Shown one piece after another: positions 31,075-40,694 of a stretch of 64,000 nucleotides of DNA. Below the pieces are notes generated by a model, which worked only from the letters and a program-made list of their open reading frames with translations, did not search any database and was not told the DNA's origin. The stretch's first letter is position 1. Each line of letters starts with the position of its first letter. Location: positions 1 through 64,000 of the forward strand of contig QHWJ01000235.1 in NCBI GenBank assembly GCA_003222535.1, written 5' to 3'. Origin of the DNA: Acidobacteriota bacterium (GTDB lineage: Bacteria > Acidobacteriota > Vicinamibacteria > Vicinamibacterales > CAVVIG01). The position numbers and the translations under genes were made by a program.

Positions 31075-33228
31075 CTATCGACTCGTTATTTCCTGTCCGT
31101 CCCAGATCCTCACCCGCCGAATCACATCCCACTGCTGAATCTGATCGACGACATCCATTCCGGCGATGACGCGGCCGAAGACCGTGTATCTCGCGTCGAG
31201 ATGCGGCTGCGGCGAGTGCACGATGAAGTACTGGCTGCCGCCGGTGTCGGGCCACGGATCGAGCGCCATGCCCACGGTCCCGCGCAGGTACGCCCGCTCG
31301 TTGAGCTCGTCGCGGATCGTGTAGCCGGGCGCGCCTTCGCCGTCGCCGCGCGGGTCGCCGTCCTGAATCACGAAGTCGGGGACAACGCGATGAACGCTGA
31401 GGCCGTTGAAATAGCCCTTGCGCGCCAGCGTGACGAAATTCTCGACCGTCAACGGCGCGTCGACCACCGCCAGCTCGACTTGAATCGTGCCGCGGTCGGT
31501 CTCGATGTACGCCTGCGTCGACACGGAAGGGTTCACCAGACGCGCGGCTGCATACGCGTCGGGCGCCATGGTCGTCGGCGCGGGCCGAATCTGGATGTCG
31601 GCGGCGGCGGCGGCGGCCGGGTCGAGCTGTTTCAACAGCATCGCCGCGCGGACGCGGACCGCCCAGTCCTTGTCGGCGAACGCGCTCCGGAGCACCGGCG
31701 TCGCGACCGCGGCGCCGTAGCTGGCGATGGCCGCCAGCGCCGCCGCGCGCGCCGCATAGGTCGAATCGCGCAGGCCGAACCGGTAGGCGTCCTCGAGCGC
31801 CTGCGCGCCGCCGGACGGTTTCAGATCGCCGAGGCCGGTGGCCGCCGCCGCGCGCACCACCGGATCGTCGGCCTTCAGACGCTCGATGAGGATCGCCGCG
31901 GCATCGGGCGCCTTCAGCTTCACGAGCGAGGCCAGTGCGAACGGGATCACCCGCTGGTCGGCGTCCTGGAGCATCGCGTCGAGCCGCGGCCGCCCGGCCT
32001 CCGGCGTGAGCGTGGCGAGGATGGTGGCGAGCGCCGCGCGGACGCTCCAGTGGGAATCGGGATCGAGGCCGGACAGCACCGTGACGAAGTTCTCCGGATC
32101 GAACGCGGCCAGCGACCCGAGCGCGGCCGCGCGGATGGGCGGACTCGGATCGGCGAGCACGTCGAGCAGCGCGTCGGACACGGCGGGGACGTGCACGCCT
32201 CCGACGGCGCGGACCGCCTCGAGGCGGACGTGCGGATCGGCGGCGGCGTCGCGGATGATCCTTACCAGCGGCTCGGCGGCTGACGGATCGCCGATCCTCC
32301 CGAGCGCTCGAACCGTCTCGATGAGCACCGCGCGCTCTCCGCTCGACAAGAGCGGCATCAACACCGGCAGCGCGGATCGATCTTTCAGCGCGGCGAGCCC
32401 TTTGACGGCGAACGCCCGCGTGTACGGATGCGCGTCCTTCGCGAGCGTCAGCAGCGCGGGCAGCGCGCGTCGGTCTTCGAGCCGCTGGAGCGCGAACGCG
32501 ACCGGCCACCACCGCACGCGCGGTTGACCGTTCGGGTCGAGCACCGCGGAGGCGAGCTGCGGGTAGGCCTTGAGCCGGACGAGGGCGTAGAGGCCCAGGC
32601 GGCAGGCCGCCGCCGGCGTGTCCCGCCGCGCCTCGTCCTGCTCCGCCGGCGTCTCGGCCAGGGCGCCCGACTGCACGATCCGGGCGGTGAAGCTCCCGAT
32701 CGCATCGGCGGCCGCCGCGTCACCGATGAGTCCCAGCGCTTCGGCGGCGCTGCCCTGCACGAGCGGCGATGGATCGGCGAGCGCCCCAACGAGCGGATCG
32801 CGCGCCGTCTTGTCGCCGACCAGCCCGAGCGCGAACGCGGCCATCTGTCGCACTTCGGGATCGGCGTCGGTGAGCAGCCTGACAAGCGGCGGCACGCCTT
32901 CGGCCAGCGCCACGCGCCCGATCGCGAGCGCCGCGCGCCGGCGGACGCGCGCTTCTTCATCCGACAGCAGTCGCACCAGATCGGGCGGCGGTTGGGGCTC
33001 GGCCAACGCCGGCGGTGGCTGCCCGCGTGCCGCCATGGGTGGATTCGGCGCCACTTCCGGCGCCGAATCGCGCAGCACCCGCTGATCTTCGAGGCGGAGA
33101 ATCCACCCCATCTTCTGCTCGAAGCTGGGCCCGGCCGGTCTGGCCGGCGGCGGCGGCGCCGGCGGCGCGCTGGCGCAGGCCGAAGCAGCGAGAGTGAGCA
33201 CGAGCGCAAACGACGTTCGCATCAGCAC
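31075..33228 (-). CDS. HEAT-repeat protein with C-terminal cyclophilin-type peptidyl-prolyl isomerase domain, predicted lipoprotein
   Basis: LTLAASACAS lipobox; many HEAT-like repeats; C-term VHRVVPDFVIQDGDPRGDGEGAPGYTIRDE..GTVGMALDPWPDTGGSQYFI. Confidence 0.9.
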   Translation of the reverse strand: MLMRTSFALVLTLAASACASAPPAPPPPARPAGPSFEQKMGWILRLEDQRVLRDSAPEVAPNPPMAARGQPPPALAEPQPPPDLVRLLSDEEARVRRRAALAIGRVALAEGVPPLVRLLTDADPEVRQMAAFALGLVGDKTARDPLVGALADPSPLVQGSAAEALGLIGDAAAADAIGSFTARIVQSGALAETPAEQDEARRDTPAAACRLGLYALVRLKAYPQLASAVLDPNGQPRVRWWPVAFALQRLEDRRALPALLTLAKDAHPYTRAFAVKGLAALKDRSALPVLMPLLSSGERAVLIETVRALGRIGDPSAAEPLVRIIRDAAADPHVRLEAVRAVGGVHVPAVSDALLDVLADPSPPIRAAALGSLAAFDPENFVTVLSGLDPDSHWSVRAALATILATLTPEAGRPRLDAMLQDADQRVIPFALASLVKLKAPDAAAILIERLKADDPVVRAAAATGLGDLKPSGGAQALEDAYRFGLRDSTYAARAAALAAIASYGAAVATPVLRSAFADKDWAVRVRAAMLLKQLDPAAAAAADIQIRPAPTTMAPDAYAAARLVNPSVSTQAYIETDRGTIQVELAVVDAPLTVENFVTLARKGYFNGLSVHRVVPDFVIQDGDPRGDGEGAPGYTIRDELNERAYLRGTVGMALDPWPDTGGSQYFIVHSPQPHLDARYTVFGRVIAGMDVVDQIQQWDVIRRVRIWDGQEITSR

Positions 33229-33281
33229 GGTCTCACGTTGGAACGCTCACTTCTCCACTGTCAAGCCGGGCCGGTCACGCG

Positions 33282-34397
33282 TCAGCGTTGAGCCTTGAGC
33301 GTCGAGACTTTCAGCGTCGCGTGGTCCAACCGGTCTTCGCGGATCGAAACGCCAAGGCCCGGGCCGCCGGGCACCTCGATCGTGCCGTCGGCGGCCACCT
33401 CGATAGGCGGTTCGATCACGTCGGGATCGAAGTACCGCTTGCTGGCCGCCACATCGCCCGGCAGCGAAAAATTCGGCAGCGTCGAGAGATGAATGTTCGC
33501 CGCCCGCCCGATACCCGACTCGAGCATGCCCCCGTGCCAGACCGGGATGCCGTGCGACGCGCACAGGTCGTGCAGCCGGATCGATTCGGCAAAGCCGCCG
33601 ATGCGGCCCGGCTTGATGTTGATGATGCGGCAGGCGCGCGCCGCGATCGCCTCGCGTGCGACGGCGACGGTCTTGATCGACTCGTCCAGGCAGATCGGGG
33701 TCTGCAGCCGCCGCTGCAGCGCCGCGTGATCCGCCACGTCGTCGTAGTCGAGCGGCTGCTCGATCATCATCAGGCCGAACGCGTCGAGCCGCGCGAGGTG
33801 ATCCGCGTCGGCGAGGGTATACGCCGCGTTCGCATCCACCATGAGCGGGACGTCGCCCACGCGCGCGCGCGCCGTCTCGACCGGGCCGAGATCCCATCCG
33901 GGCTTGATCTTGATCTTGATCCGGCGATAGCCCGCCGCGAGCTCGCGCTCGATCTTCGCGGCGAGATCGTCCAGCGACGGCTGGATGCCGATGGACACGC
34001 CGGACGCGATGCGGTGGCGCGCGCCGCCGAGCACGCGCGCGAGCGGCTCGCCGCGCTGCCGCGAGTGGAGATCCCATGCCGCCATTTCGACCGCGGCCTT
34101 CGCCATGTTGTGCCCGCGGATGGCTTTGAGCGCGGGAAAGACGTCGCGCGGGTGCGCGAAGTCGACGCCGAGCACGCGCGGCGCGATGAAGTCCGCGATG
34201 ATGTGCCACGCCGTCTCGTTGGTTTCGGCGCTGTAGTACGGATCCCGCTCCGCGACGCACTCACCGTAGCCGGTTGCGCCGCCGCCGTCGACGCGCACGA
34301 TGATGAAATGTTTGTCGTCGATGCGACCGAAGCTGGTCTCGAAGAAGTGGACGAGCGGGAGCTTCAGCAGACGCAGCTCCAGACGTTCGATCCTCAC
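33282..34397 (-). CDS. menC: o-succinylbenzoate synthase / enolase-superfamily enzyme
   Basis: IKIKPGWDLGPV; LMVDANAAYTLADADHL; CLDESI; GTG start. Confidence 0.85.
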   Translation of the reverse strand: MRIERLELRLLKLPLVHFFETSFGRIDDKHFIIVRVDGGGATGYGECVAERDPYYSAETNETAWHIIADFIAPRVLGVDFAHPRDVFPALKAIRGHNMAKAAVEMAAWDLHSRQRGEPLARVLGGARHRIASGVSIGIQPSLDDLAAKIERELAAGYRRIKIKIKPGWDLGPVETARARVGDVPLMVDANAAYTLADADHLARLDAFGLMMIEQPLDYDDVADHAALQRRLQTPICLDESIKTVAVAREAIAARACRIINIKPGRIGGFAESIRLHDLCASHGIPVWHGGMLESGIGRAANIHLSTLPNFSLPGDVAASKRYFDPDVIEPPIEVAADGTIEVPGGPGLGVSIREDRLDHATLKVSTLKAQR

Positions 34398-34401
34398 TGC
34401 G

Positions 34402-34415
34402 CGATGATATCATCG
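34402..34415. promoter_or_regulatory. Palindromic bidirectional extended -10 promoter (CGATGATATCATCG)
   Basis: Perfect 14-bp palindrome holding TGATATCAT on both strands; -10 boxes end 7 nt (menC) and 8 nt (dNK) from the start codons. Confidence 0.6.
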
Positions 34416-34420
34416 GCCGC

Positions 34421-35062
34421 TTGCAGTTCCGCTACATCGCGATCGAAGGGCCGATCGGCGCAGGCAAGACCGCGCTCGCGGAACGCCTCGGCACGCGGCT
34501 GGACGCGACCGTCGTGCTGGAGGAAATGGAGAATCCGTTTCTCCTGGACTTCTACGCGGACCGCCCGGGCGCCGCGCTGCAGGCGCAGCTCTTCTATCTG
34601 CTCAATCGGCATCGACAGCAGACCTCGCTCCGGCAGGCCGACCTCTTCAGCCAGACGATGATCTGCGACTACGTGTTCGACAAGGACAAGATCTTCGCCT
34701 ACCTCAATCTCGACGACAACGAGCTGTTCATCTATCAGCGGCTGTACGAGCTGCTCGTGCGCGACGTGCCGCCGCCCGACCTCGTCGTCTATCTGCAGAC
34801 GCCGACCGACGTGCTGCTGCGGCGCGTCCACAGCCGGCGGATGGACGCGGAGGCCGTCGCGTTTCAGCCCGACGACGATTATCTGCGCGAGCTGAACGAG
34901 GCGTATCATCACTTCTTCTTCCACTACAACGTCACACCGCTCCTCGTCGTCGAAACGTCGCAGTTCGATTCCGATGCGAGCGACGAAGCGCTCGACGATC
35001 TGATCAAGCAGATCCGCGCGATGCGGCCGGGAACCCGCTACTACGTGCCCAGAACGAAGTAG
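34421..35062 (+). CDS. Deoxynucleoside kinase family protein
   Basis: YIAIEGPIGAGKTALAERL; DYVFDKDKIFAYLNL; TTG start. Confidence 0.88.
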   Translation: MQFRYIAIEGPIGAGKTALAERLGTRLDATVVLEEMENPFLLDFYADRPGAALQAQLFYLLNRHRQQTSLRQADLFSQTMICDYVFDKDKIFAYLNLDDNELFIYQRLYELLVRDVPPPDLVVYLQTPTDVLLRRVHSRRMDAEAVAFQPDDDYLRELNEAYHHFFFHYNVTPLLVVETSQFDSDASDEALDDLIKQIRAMRPGTRYYVPRTK

Positions 35063-35071
35063 GGCTCGGAC

Positions 35072-35104
35072 CCCGAATCCCTCGGCCCTCGGCCCTCAGC
35101 CCTG
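35072..35104. repeat. 7-bp array (ccctcgg)
   Basis: ccgaatccctcggccctcggccctcagccctg. Confidence 0.8.
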
Positions 35105-35119
35105 CTAAGCTGGCTCCTT

Positions 35120-36031
35120 ATGGCGTGGTTCAAGAAGACGCGCAAGCCGATGGCCGCCGCGGTGAAGGAGAAGCCAAGCCGGGTGCCGGAAGGCCTGTGG
35201 GTGAAGTGTCCCGGCTGCGCGCAGGTCATCTACAACAAGGATCTCGCGGCCAACGTCAGCGTCTGTCCGAAATGCGGCCACCACTTTCGGCTCACCGCGG
35301 CCGAGCGCCTGCGCATGCTGTTCGACGGGGCGTGGATGGAGTTCGACAAAGATCTGGTCTCGACCGATCCGCTCGTCTTCACCGACACCAAGCCGTACAA
35401 GTCCCGCCTGCAGGCCGGCATCGAGAGCACCGGATTGAAGGACGCCGTCATCGTCGCGTCCGGCGCGATCGACGGCATCGAGACGATGGTGGCGTCGATG
35501 GAGTACGGGTTCATCGGCGGCAGCATGGGCGTGGTCGTCGGCGAGAAAATCGCGCGCGGCATCGAGCGCGCCATCGATGCGCGCATGCCCGTGGTCATCG
35601 TCTGCTGCTCGGGCGGCGCCCGCATGATGGAAGGCGCGCTCTCGCTGATGCAGATGGCGAAGATCTGCGGAGCGCTCGCGCGCCTCGATCGCGCGCGCCT
35701 GCCGTTCATCTCCGTCCTGACCGATCCGACGACCGGCGGCGTCACGGCCAGCTTCGCGATGCTGGGCGACCTGAACATCGCCGAGCCCAAGGCGCTCATC
35801 GGCTTCGCCGGACCGCGCGTCATCGAGCAGACGATCCGCCAGACGCTGCCGCAGGGCTTTCAGAGAAGCGAGTTCCTCCTCGAAAAAGGCATGCTGGATC
35901 TCGTGGTGGATCGGCGGGAGCTGAAGATGGCGATCGCGAACGCGCTCCGCTTCATGGGCGCCACGGCGTCCGCCGCGCCGTCCCCCGAGCCGCCCGTGCC
36001 GGTTGCGATCGAAACCGCGCCGCAGGCATGA
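35120..36031 (+). CDS. accD: Acetyl-CoA carboxylase carboxyltransferase subunit beta
   Basis: Zinc ribbon CPGCAQVIYNKDLAANVSVCPKCGHHF; SGGARMMEGALSLMQMAK. Confidence 0.97.
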   Translation: MAWFKKTRKPMAAAVKEKPSRVPEGLWVKCPGCAQVIYNKDLAANVSVCPKCGHHFRLTAAERLRMLFDGAWMEFDKDLVSTDPLVFTDTKPYKSRLQAGIESTGLKDAVIVASGAIDGIETMVASMEYGFIGGSMGVVVGEKIARGIERAIDARMPVVIVCCSGGARMMEGALSLMQMAKICGALARLDRARLPFISVLTDPTTGGVTASFAMLGDLNIAEPKALIGFAGPRVIEQTIRQTLPQGFQRSEFLLEKGMLDLVVDRRELKMAIANALRFMGATASAAPSPEPPVPVAIETAPQA

Positions 36032-36032
36032 C

Positions 36033-36130
36033 CCATCAGCCATCAGTCATGAGCCATTAGCCATCAGCCATCAGCCATCAGCCATCAGCCATCAGCCATC
36101 AGCCATCAGCCATCAGCCATCAGCCATCGA
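36033..36130. repeat. 7-bp tandem array (ccatcag), about 14 units, filling the accD-folC gap
   Basis: 9 perfect consecutive ccatcag units at 36061-36123 plus degenerate flanking units. Confidence 0.98.
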
Positions 36131-37271
36131 TGGATCCCCTCACTTACCTCTTCGGCCTCGAGCAATTCGGGATCAAGTTCGGGCTCGACAACATCTCGAC
36201 GCTCGTCGCGCGGCTCGGCCATCCCGAGCGGACGTTCCGCTCCGCACACATTGCCGGCACCAACGGCAAGGGATCGGTGACGGCGATGGCCGATGCGGCG
36301 CTGCGCGCGGCTGGCCATCGTTCGGCGCGCTATACATCGCCTCACCTCGTCAACCTCGCCGAGCGGTTCGTCATCGACGGCCACCCGGTGACGGAAGAGG
36401 CGCTCGCCGCCGTCGTGGCCGACGTGCGTGACGCCGTCGACGGCCTCCGCCGGGACGGCGGTCTCGCCGCCCAGCCGACGTTCTTCGAAGTGACCACGGC
36501 CGTGGCCTTCGAGCTATTTCGGCGCGCGGGCGTGGAGGTCGCGGTGCTCGAGGTGGGACTCGGCGGCAGGCTCGACGCCACCAATGTCGTCTCGCCAGGC
36601 GAGGTCGCCGTGACGGCGATCACGTCGATTGCGCTCGATCATCAGGTGCATCTGGGATCGACGCTGCGTGAGATCGCATTCGAGAAAGCCGGCATCATCA
36701 AGCCGGGCGTGCCGGTCGTGGTCGGTCCTCTCGACCCCGAGGCGTCGGACGCGATCGAGCAGGTCGCGCGCGATCGCGGGGCCGAGGTCGTCCGTGTCTC
36801 GGCGCGCGACGTTGAGGGCCTCGCGATCGGCCTCGCGGGCGCGCACCAGACGGCAAACGCCGCCGTGGCGGCCGGCCTGCTGAGAATTCTCGACGCGCGA
36901 GGGATTCGGGTGCCCGCTCAGGCGGTTGCGACCGGGCTCGCGCGTCCCGAGTGGCCGGGCCGCCTCGAGATGCGGCGGCTGGCGGACGGCCGCGAGCTGC
37001 TGCTCGACGCCGCACACAATCCGGCCGGCGCCGCGGCGCTTGCGTCCTACCTGCTGACCGGCAGCGACCTGGCGCGGCCGCTCGTGTTCGCGGCCATGCG
37101 CGACAAGGACGTCGCGGGGATGTTCGCGGCGCTCCTGCCTGCGTCCCGATCTCGATCGAGCCGGCGGTCGCCGATGCGCTCGCCGCCGCCTGGCGCGACT
37201 CGCCACGGATCGTCGTCGCGGGTTCGATTTTTCTGCTCGGTGACGTCATGAAGCTGATCGGCCGCTCGTGA
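36130..37271 (+). pseudogene. folC: Bifunctional folylpolyglutamate/dihydrofolate synthase with apparent C-terminal frameshift plus deletion (open frame ends 37251)
   Basis: HIAGTNGKGSVTAM, LGGRLDATN; frame lost after AALLPA near 37140; conserved end IEPAVADALAAAWRDSPRIVVAGSIFLLGDVMK continues in another frame to 37271. Confidence 0.75.
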
Positions 37272-39697
37272 TACGCTTCGAACGCCACCTGCGCCGTGCC
37301 CGGATGCTGAATGTGTTTCGCACGTTTTCCCTGCTCACCTTCCTCTGGCTCGCCGGTCCGTCGCTCGCGCAGCAGGTGACGCTTCCGGCCGCGCCACCCC
37401 TTTCACAGCCGGCCGCACCGGGCGCACCGGCCGCGCCGGCGCCGGTCACCGAAACGACGAGCAGCGATCGCCGCGAGGGCTCGAACAATCAGAAGGACTG
37501 GCATTTCGTCGGCCATGTCGAAATGGATTTCGGCGCCGACACGAAGGTCTACGCCGACGACCTGTGGGCGTACACCGGAGAAGATCGCGCGATCGCGACC
37601 GGCAATGTCCTTTTCTCCCAAGGGAACAACCGCATCTCGGCGGAGTCGGCGGAATTCAACACGGGGACGCGGCTGGGCACCTTCTACAACGCATGGGGCC
37701 TCGCGTCGGTGGCGCCGCAGCGGCAAACGGCCCGCCCCGGCGGCGTCGCAGCGCCGCCGATGACAGGGCAGGATACCGTCGTCTACTTCTTCGGAGAGAA
37801 AATCGAAAAGCTCGGACCGAAGAAATTCAAGATCACGAACGGCGGCTTTTCGACGTGCGTGCAGCCGACGCCGCGCTGGGACCTGCACGCCGACACGGTC
37901 ATCCTGAACGTCGATCACTATACGTTGCTGAGGCAGGCAGTGCTGACGGTGAAGGGCGTGCCGATGCTCTATCTGCCGATCCTGTACTACCCGACGAAAA
38001 AAGGGGACCGCGCGACCGGCTTTCTGATTCCGACCTACGGCGCCTCGTCGCTGCGCGGGCAATCCATTCACAATGCCTTTTTCTGGGCCATCGACCGCAG
38101 CCAGGACGCGACGATCCTGCACGACTGGTTCAGCAAGACAGGGCAAGGCGTCGGCGGCGAGTACCGCTACAACCTCGGGCTCGGCGACGGCAATTTCCGC
38201 ACGTATATGGACGATCAGCACAAAGCGACCTATACACAGGCGGACGGCATCACCCAGATCACGACGGATCCCAGCCGCAGTTACGAGGTCCGCGGCGGCG
38301 CCAACCAGTTGCTGCCCGGGAACATTCGTGCGCGGGCGAACGTGAGCTATTTCTCCAACATTGTTTCGTCGCAGACGTTCAACACGAACATCTACGACGC
38401 CTCGCGCAACGAGCGATCGTTTGGCGGCAACATCGTCGGCGCCTGGGGCAAGTACTCGATGAACGCCACGATGGATCACCGCGAGCTCTTCTTCGGCGTG
38501 ACCGACTCGAACCTGTCCGGCAGCTGGCCGCGCCTCTCGTTTACGCGGAACGAGCGGCCGATCCTCGACTCGCCGGCGTACTTCTCGGTCGGGACGGAAT
38601 ATGTGCGGCCGCTGCGCATCAGGCGATCGAGCGGCGTCGACGAGGACACCGGTCTGAGCCGGTTCGATGTCTCGCCGCAGCTTCGCTATCCGTTCAAGAA
38701 GTGGCAATGGTTCACGGTGAACTCGACCGTCAGCTGGCGGGATACGTTCTACACGCGCAGCTACGAGCCGACCGGCGATCTGCTGGTCGTGCCCTCGAAG
38801 GTGATCGACGAGTCGTTGAACCGGCGGTTTTACACGCTCCAGTCGCAGATCGTCGGGCCGGTGTTCAACCGGGTCTGGGACACGCCCGACAACGGCTACG
38901 CCGAAAAGTTCAAGCACACGGTCGAGCCGTTCGTGACGGTTCAACGCACCTCGGCCGTCGATAATTTCGATCGCATCGTGCAGTTCGACGGCACCGATTC
39001 GTACGTGGGCGGCACGCAGTACAACTATGGCGTCAACAACCGGTTTTACGCCAAGCGCACGCTGACGCCCGGTGCGCAGGCGCAGGCGCGCGAGATCTTC
39101 GACGTCGAGCTGACGCAAAGCTACTACACCAATCAGCGGGCGGCGCAGTACGACCGGCAGTACCAGACAACGCTCGGCGGGACGGCGCCGAGCAACTTTT
39201 CCCCGATCGCGCTGAACATCCGTGCGCTCCCGACCAACGAGATCAACGCGACCGTCCGCGCCGAATTCGACAGCAAGTATCACGAGCTCCGCACCATCTC
39301 GGCGCAGGCCAGCTATTCGTGGAGCAGCGCCGTCCAGGCCACGGCGAACTGGAGCAAGCGCGCGTTCATCGAGAAGCTCCAGGATTTCAACAATCCGAAG
39401 CTGCTCGACCACTACATCGGCGCCTCGACGACGGTGCACACCAAGGACAACCGTGTCGGCGGCGTCTACTCGTTCAACTACGACGTGCTGCATGCCGCCG
39501 TCCTGCAGCAGCGGTTGTCGGCGTTCTACAACGCGCAGTGCTGCGGCCTGGCCTTTGAGTACCAGACCTACAACTACGGCGTCAGCTCACTGACGACGCT
39601 GATTCCCGCCGATCACCGGTTCTTCATGTCCTTCACGCTCGCCGGCCTCGGGAACTTCTCGCCGTTCAACGGTGCGCTGAGCGGCGTGCCCCGGTAA
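37268..39697 (+). CDS. lptD: LPS-assembly protein LptD/OstA-like
   Basis: HVEMDFGADTKVYADDLWAYTGEDRAIATGNVLFSQGNNRISAESAEFN; VLTVKGVPMLYLPILYYPTKKGDRATGFLIPTYG. Confidence 0.9.
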   Translation: MIRFERHLRRARMLNVFRTFSLLTFLWLAGPSLAQQVTLPAAPPLSQPAAPGAPAAPAPVTETTSSDRREGSNNQKDWHFVGHVEMDFGADTKVYADDLWAYTGEDRAIATGNVLFSQGNNRISAESAEFNTGTRLGTFYNAWGLASVAPQRQTARPGGVAAPPMTGQDTVVYFFGEKIEKLGPKKFKITNGGFSTCVQPTPRWDLHADTVILNVDHYTLLRQAVLTVKGVPMLYLPILYYPTKKGDRATGFLIPTYGASSLRGQSIHNAFFWAIDRSQDATILHDWFSKTGQGVGGEYRYNLGLGDGNFRTYMDDQHKATYTQADGITQITTDPSRSYEVRGGANQLLPGNIRARANVSYFSNIVSSQTFNTNIYDASRNERSFGGNIVGAWGKYSMNATMDHRELFFGVTDSNLSGSWPRLSFTRNERPILDSPAYFSVGTEYVRPLRIRRSSGVDEDTGLSRFDVSPQLRYPFKKWQWFTVNSTVSWRDTFYTRSYEPTGDLLVVPSKVIDESLNRRFYTLQSQIVGPVFNRVWDTPDNGYAEKFKHTVEPFVTVQRTSAVDNFDRIVQFDGTDSYVGGTQYNYGVNNRFYAKRTLTPGAQAQAREIFDVELTQSYYTNQRAAQYDRQYQTTLGGTAPSNFSPIALNIRALPTNEINATVRAEFDSKYHELRTISAQASYSWSSAVQATANWSKRAFIEKLQDFNNPKLLDHYIGASTTVHTKDNRVGGVYSFNYDVLHAAVLQQRLSAFYNAQCCGLAFEYQTYNYGVSSLTTLIPADHRFFMSFTLAGLGNFSPFNGALSGVPR

Positions 39698-39724
39698 GGG
39701 CGGGCACGCGCGGCGCGAGACTCG

Positions 39725-40669
39725 ATGTCCAGCCCGATTCTCGTCACCGGCGCGGCTGGATTCGCGGGCGGGCACCTGCTCGATCTGCTGGCGCGCGACG
39801 GCGCCGGGATCGTCGCCTGGCATCGCCCCGCCGGCGCGCCGCCGCGCGATGTGCCGGGCACGCGATGGGAGGCCGTCGATCTGCTCGATCGCCGCGCGGT
39901 GGCGGCGGCGATTGCGCGGACGCGGCCCGCAGCCGTGTATCACTGCGCGGGCGCGGCCCATGTGGGACGCGCGTGGGACTCGACGGAATCGACCTTCGCC
40001 ACCAACGTGCGCGGCACGCATCACCTGCTTCAGGCTCTGGAGCTCGCCGGCACCAACGCGCGCGTGCTGATCCCGAGCTCGGCGCTGGTCTACGCGAGCG
40101 CCGGCGAAGCGCTCAAGGAAGAGCATCCGCTCGTGCCTGCCAGCCCGTACGGCTTGAGCAAGCTGGCGCAGGAGATGCTCGGCCGCAGGACGAAGGGGCC
40201 GCCGGCCGTCACGGTCGCGCGTGCGTTCAACCACTTCGGACCGCGGCAGGCTCCCTTCTTCGCCGCCGCGGGCTTCGCCCGGCGCATCGCCGACATCGAG
40301 CGCGGACTGTGGGAGCCGGTCATTTCGGTCGGCAACCTCGACGCGCGACGCGATCTCACCGATGTCCGCGACACCGTTCGCGCCTACCGGCTCATCCTCG
40401 AGCATGGGCAGGCGGGCCGCCCGTACAACGTGTGCTCGGGCCGCGCCATCACCATCCGTGATCTGCTCAGCCTGATGATTGCCCGCGCGCGGGTACCGGT
40501 CGCGGTGAAGGTCGACCCGGCACGCTACCGCCCGAACGACATACCGCTGCTTGTCGGCGATCCCGGTCGCCTGCGTGACGAGCTCGGATGGACGGCGCAG
40601 ATTCCGATTGAGGAGACGGTCGACGACCTGCTGGCGTATTGGAGAGCCATGGGAACGTCCAACTCTTAA
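39725..40669 (+). CDS. NAD-dependent epimerase/dehydratase (GDP-6-deoxy-D-mannose reductase/GMD-like SDR)
   Basis: ILVTGAAGFAGGHLLDLL; YGLSKLAQE; SARARNHFGPRQ-type ARAFNHFGPRQ. Confidence 0.87.
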   Translation: MSSPILVTGAAGFAGGHLLDLLARDGAGIVAWHRPAGAPPRDVPGTRWEAVDLLDRRAVAAAIARTRPAAVYHCAGAAHVGRAWDSTESTFATNVRGTHHLLQALELAGTNARVLIPSSALVYASAGEALKEEHPLVPASPYGLSKLAQEMLGRRTKGPPAVTVARAFNHFGPRQAPFFAAAGFARRIADIERGLWEPVISVGNLDARRDLTDVRDTVRAYRLILEHGQAGRPYNVCSGRAITIRDLLSLMIARARVPVAVKVDPARYRPNDIPLLVGDPGRLRDELGWTAQIPIEETVDDLLAYWRAMGTSNS

Positions 40670-40694
40670 CCTCTCACTTCGAACTTCCAACCTG
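40663..40694. repeat. Degenerate 7-bp array (cttccaa-like)
   Basis: ctcttaa cctctca cttcgaa cttccaa cctgatg; spans stop/start junction. Confidence 0.6.

Noticed and set aside
36033-36130. CRISPR-like array
   Set aside because: Direct 7-mers with no spacers and no cas genes nearby.
36003-36431. ORF with SHQPSAISHQPSAISHQPSA repeats as a real repeat protein
   Set aside because: It is the translation of the ccatcag heptamer array overlapping accD/folC in another frame.
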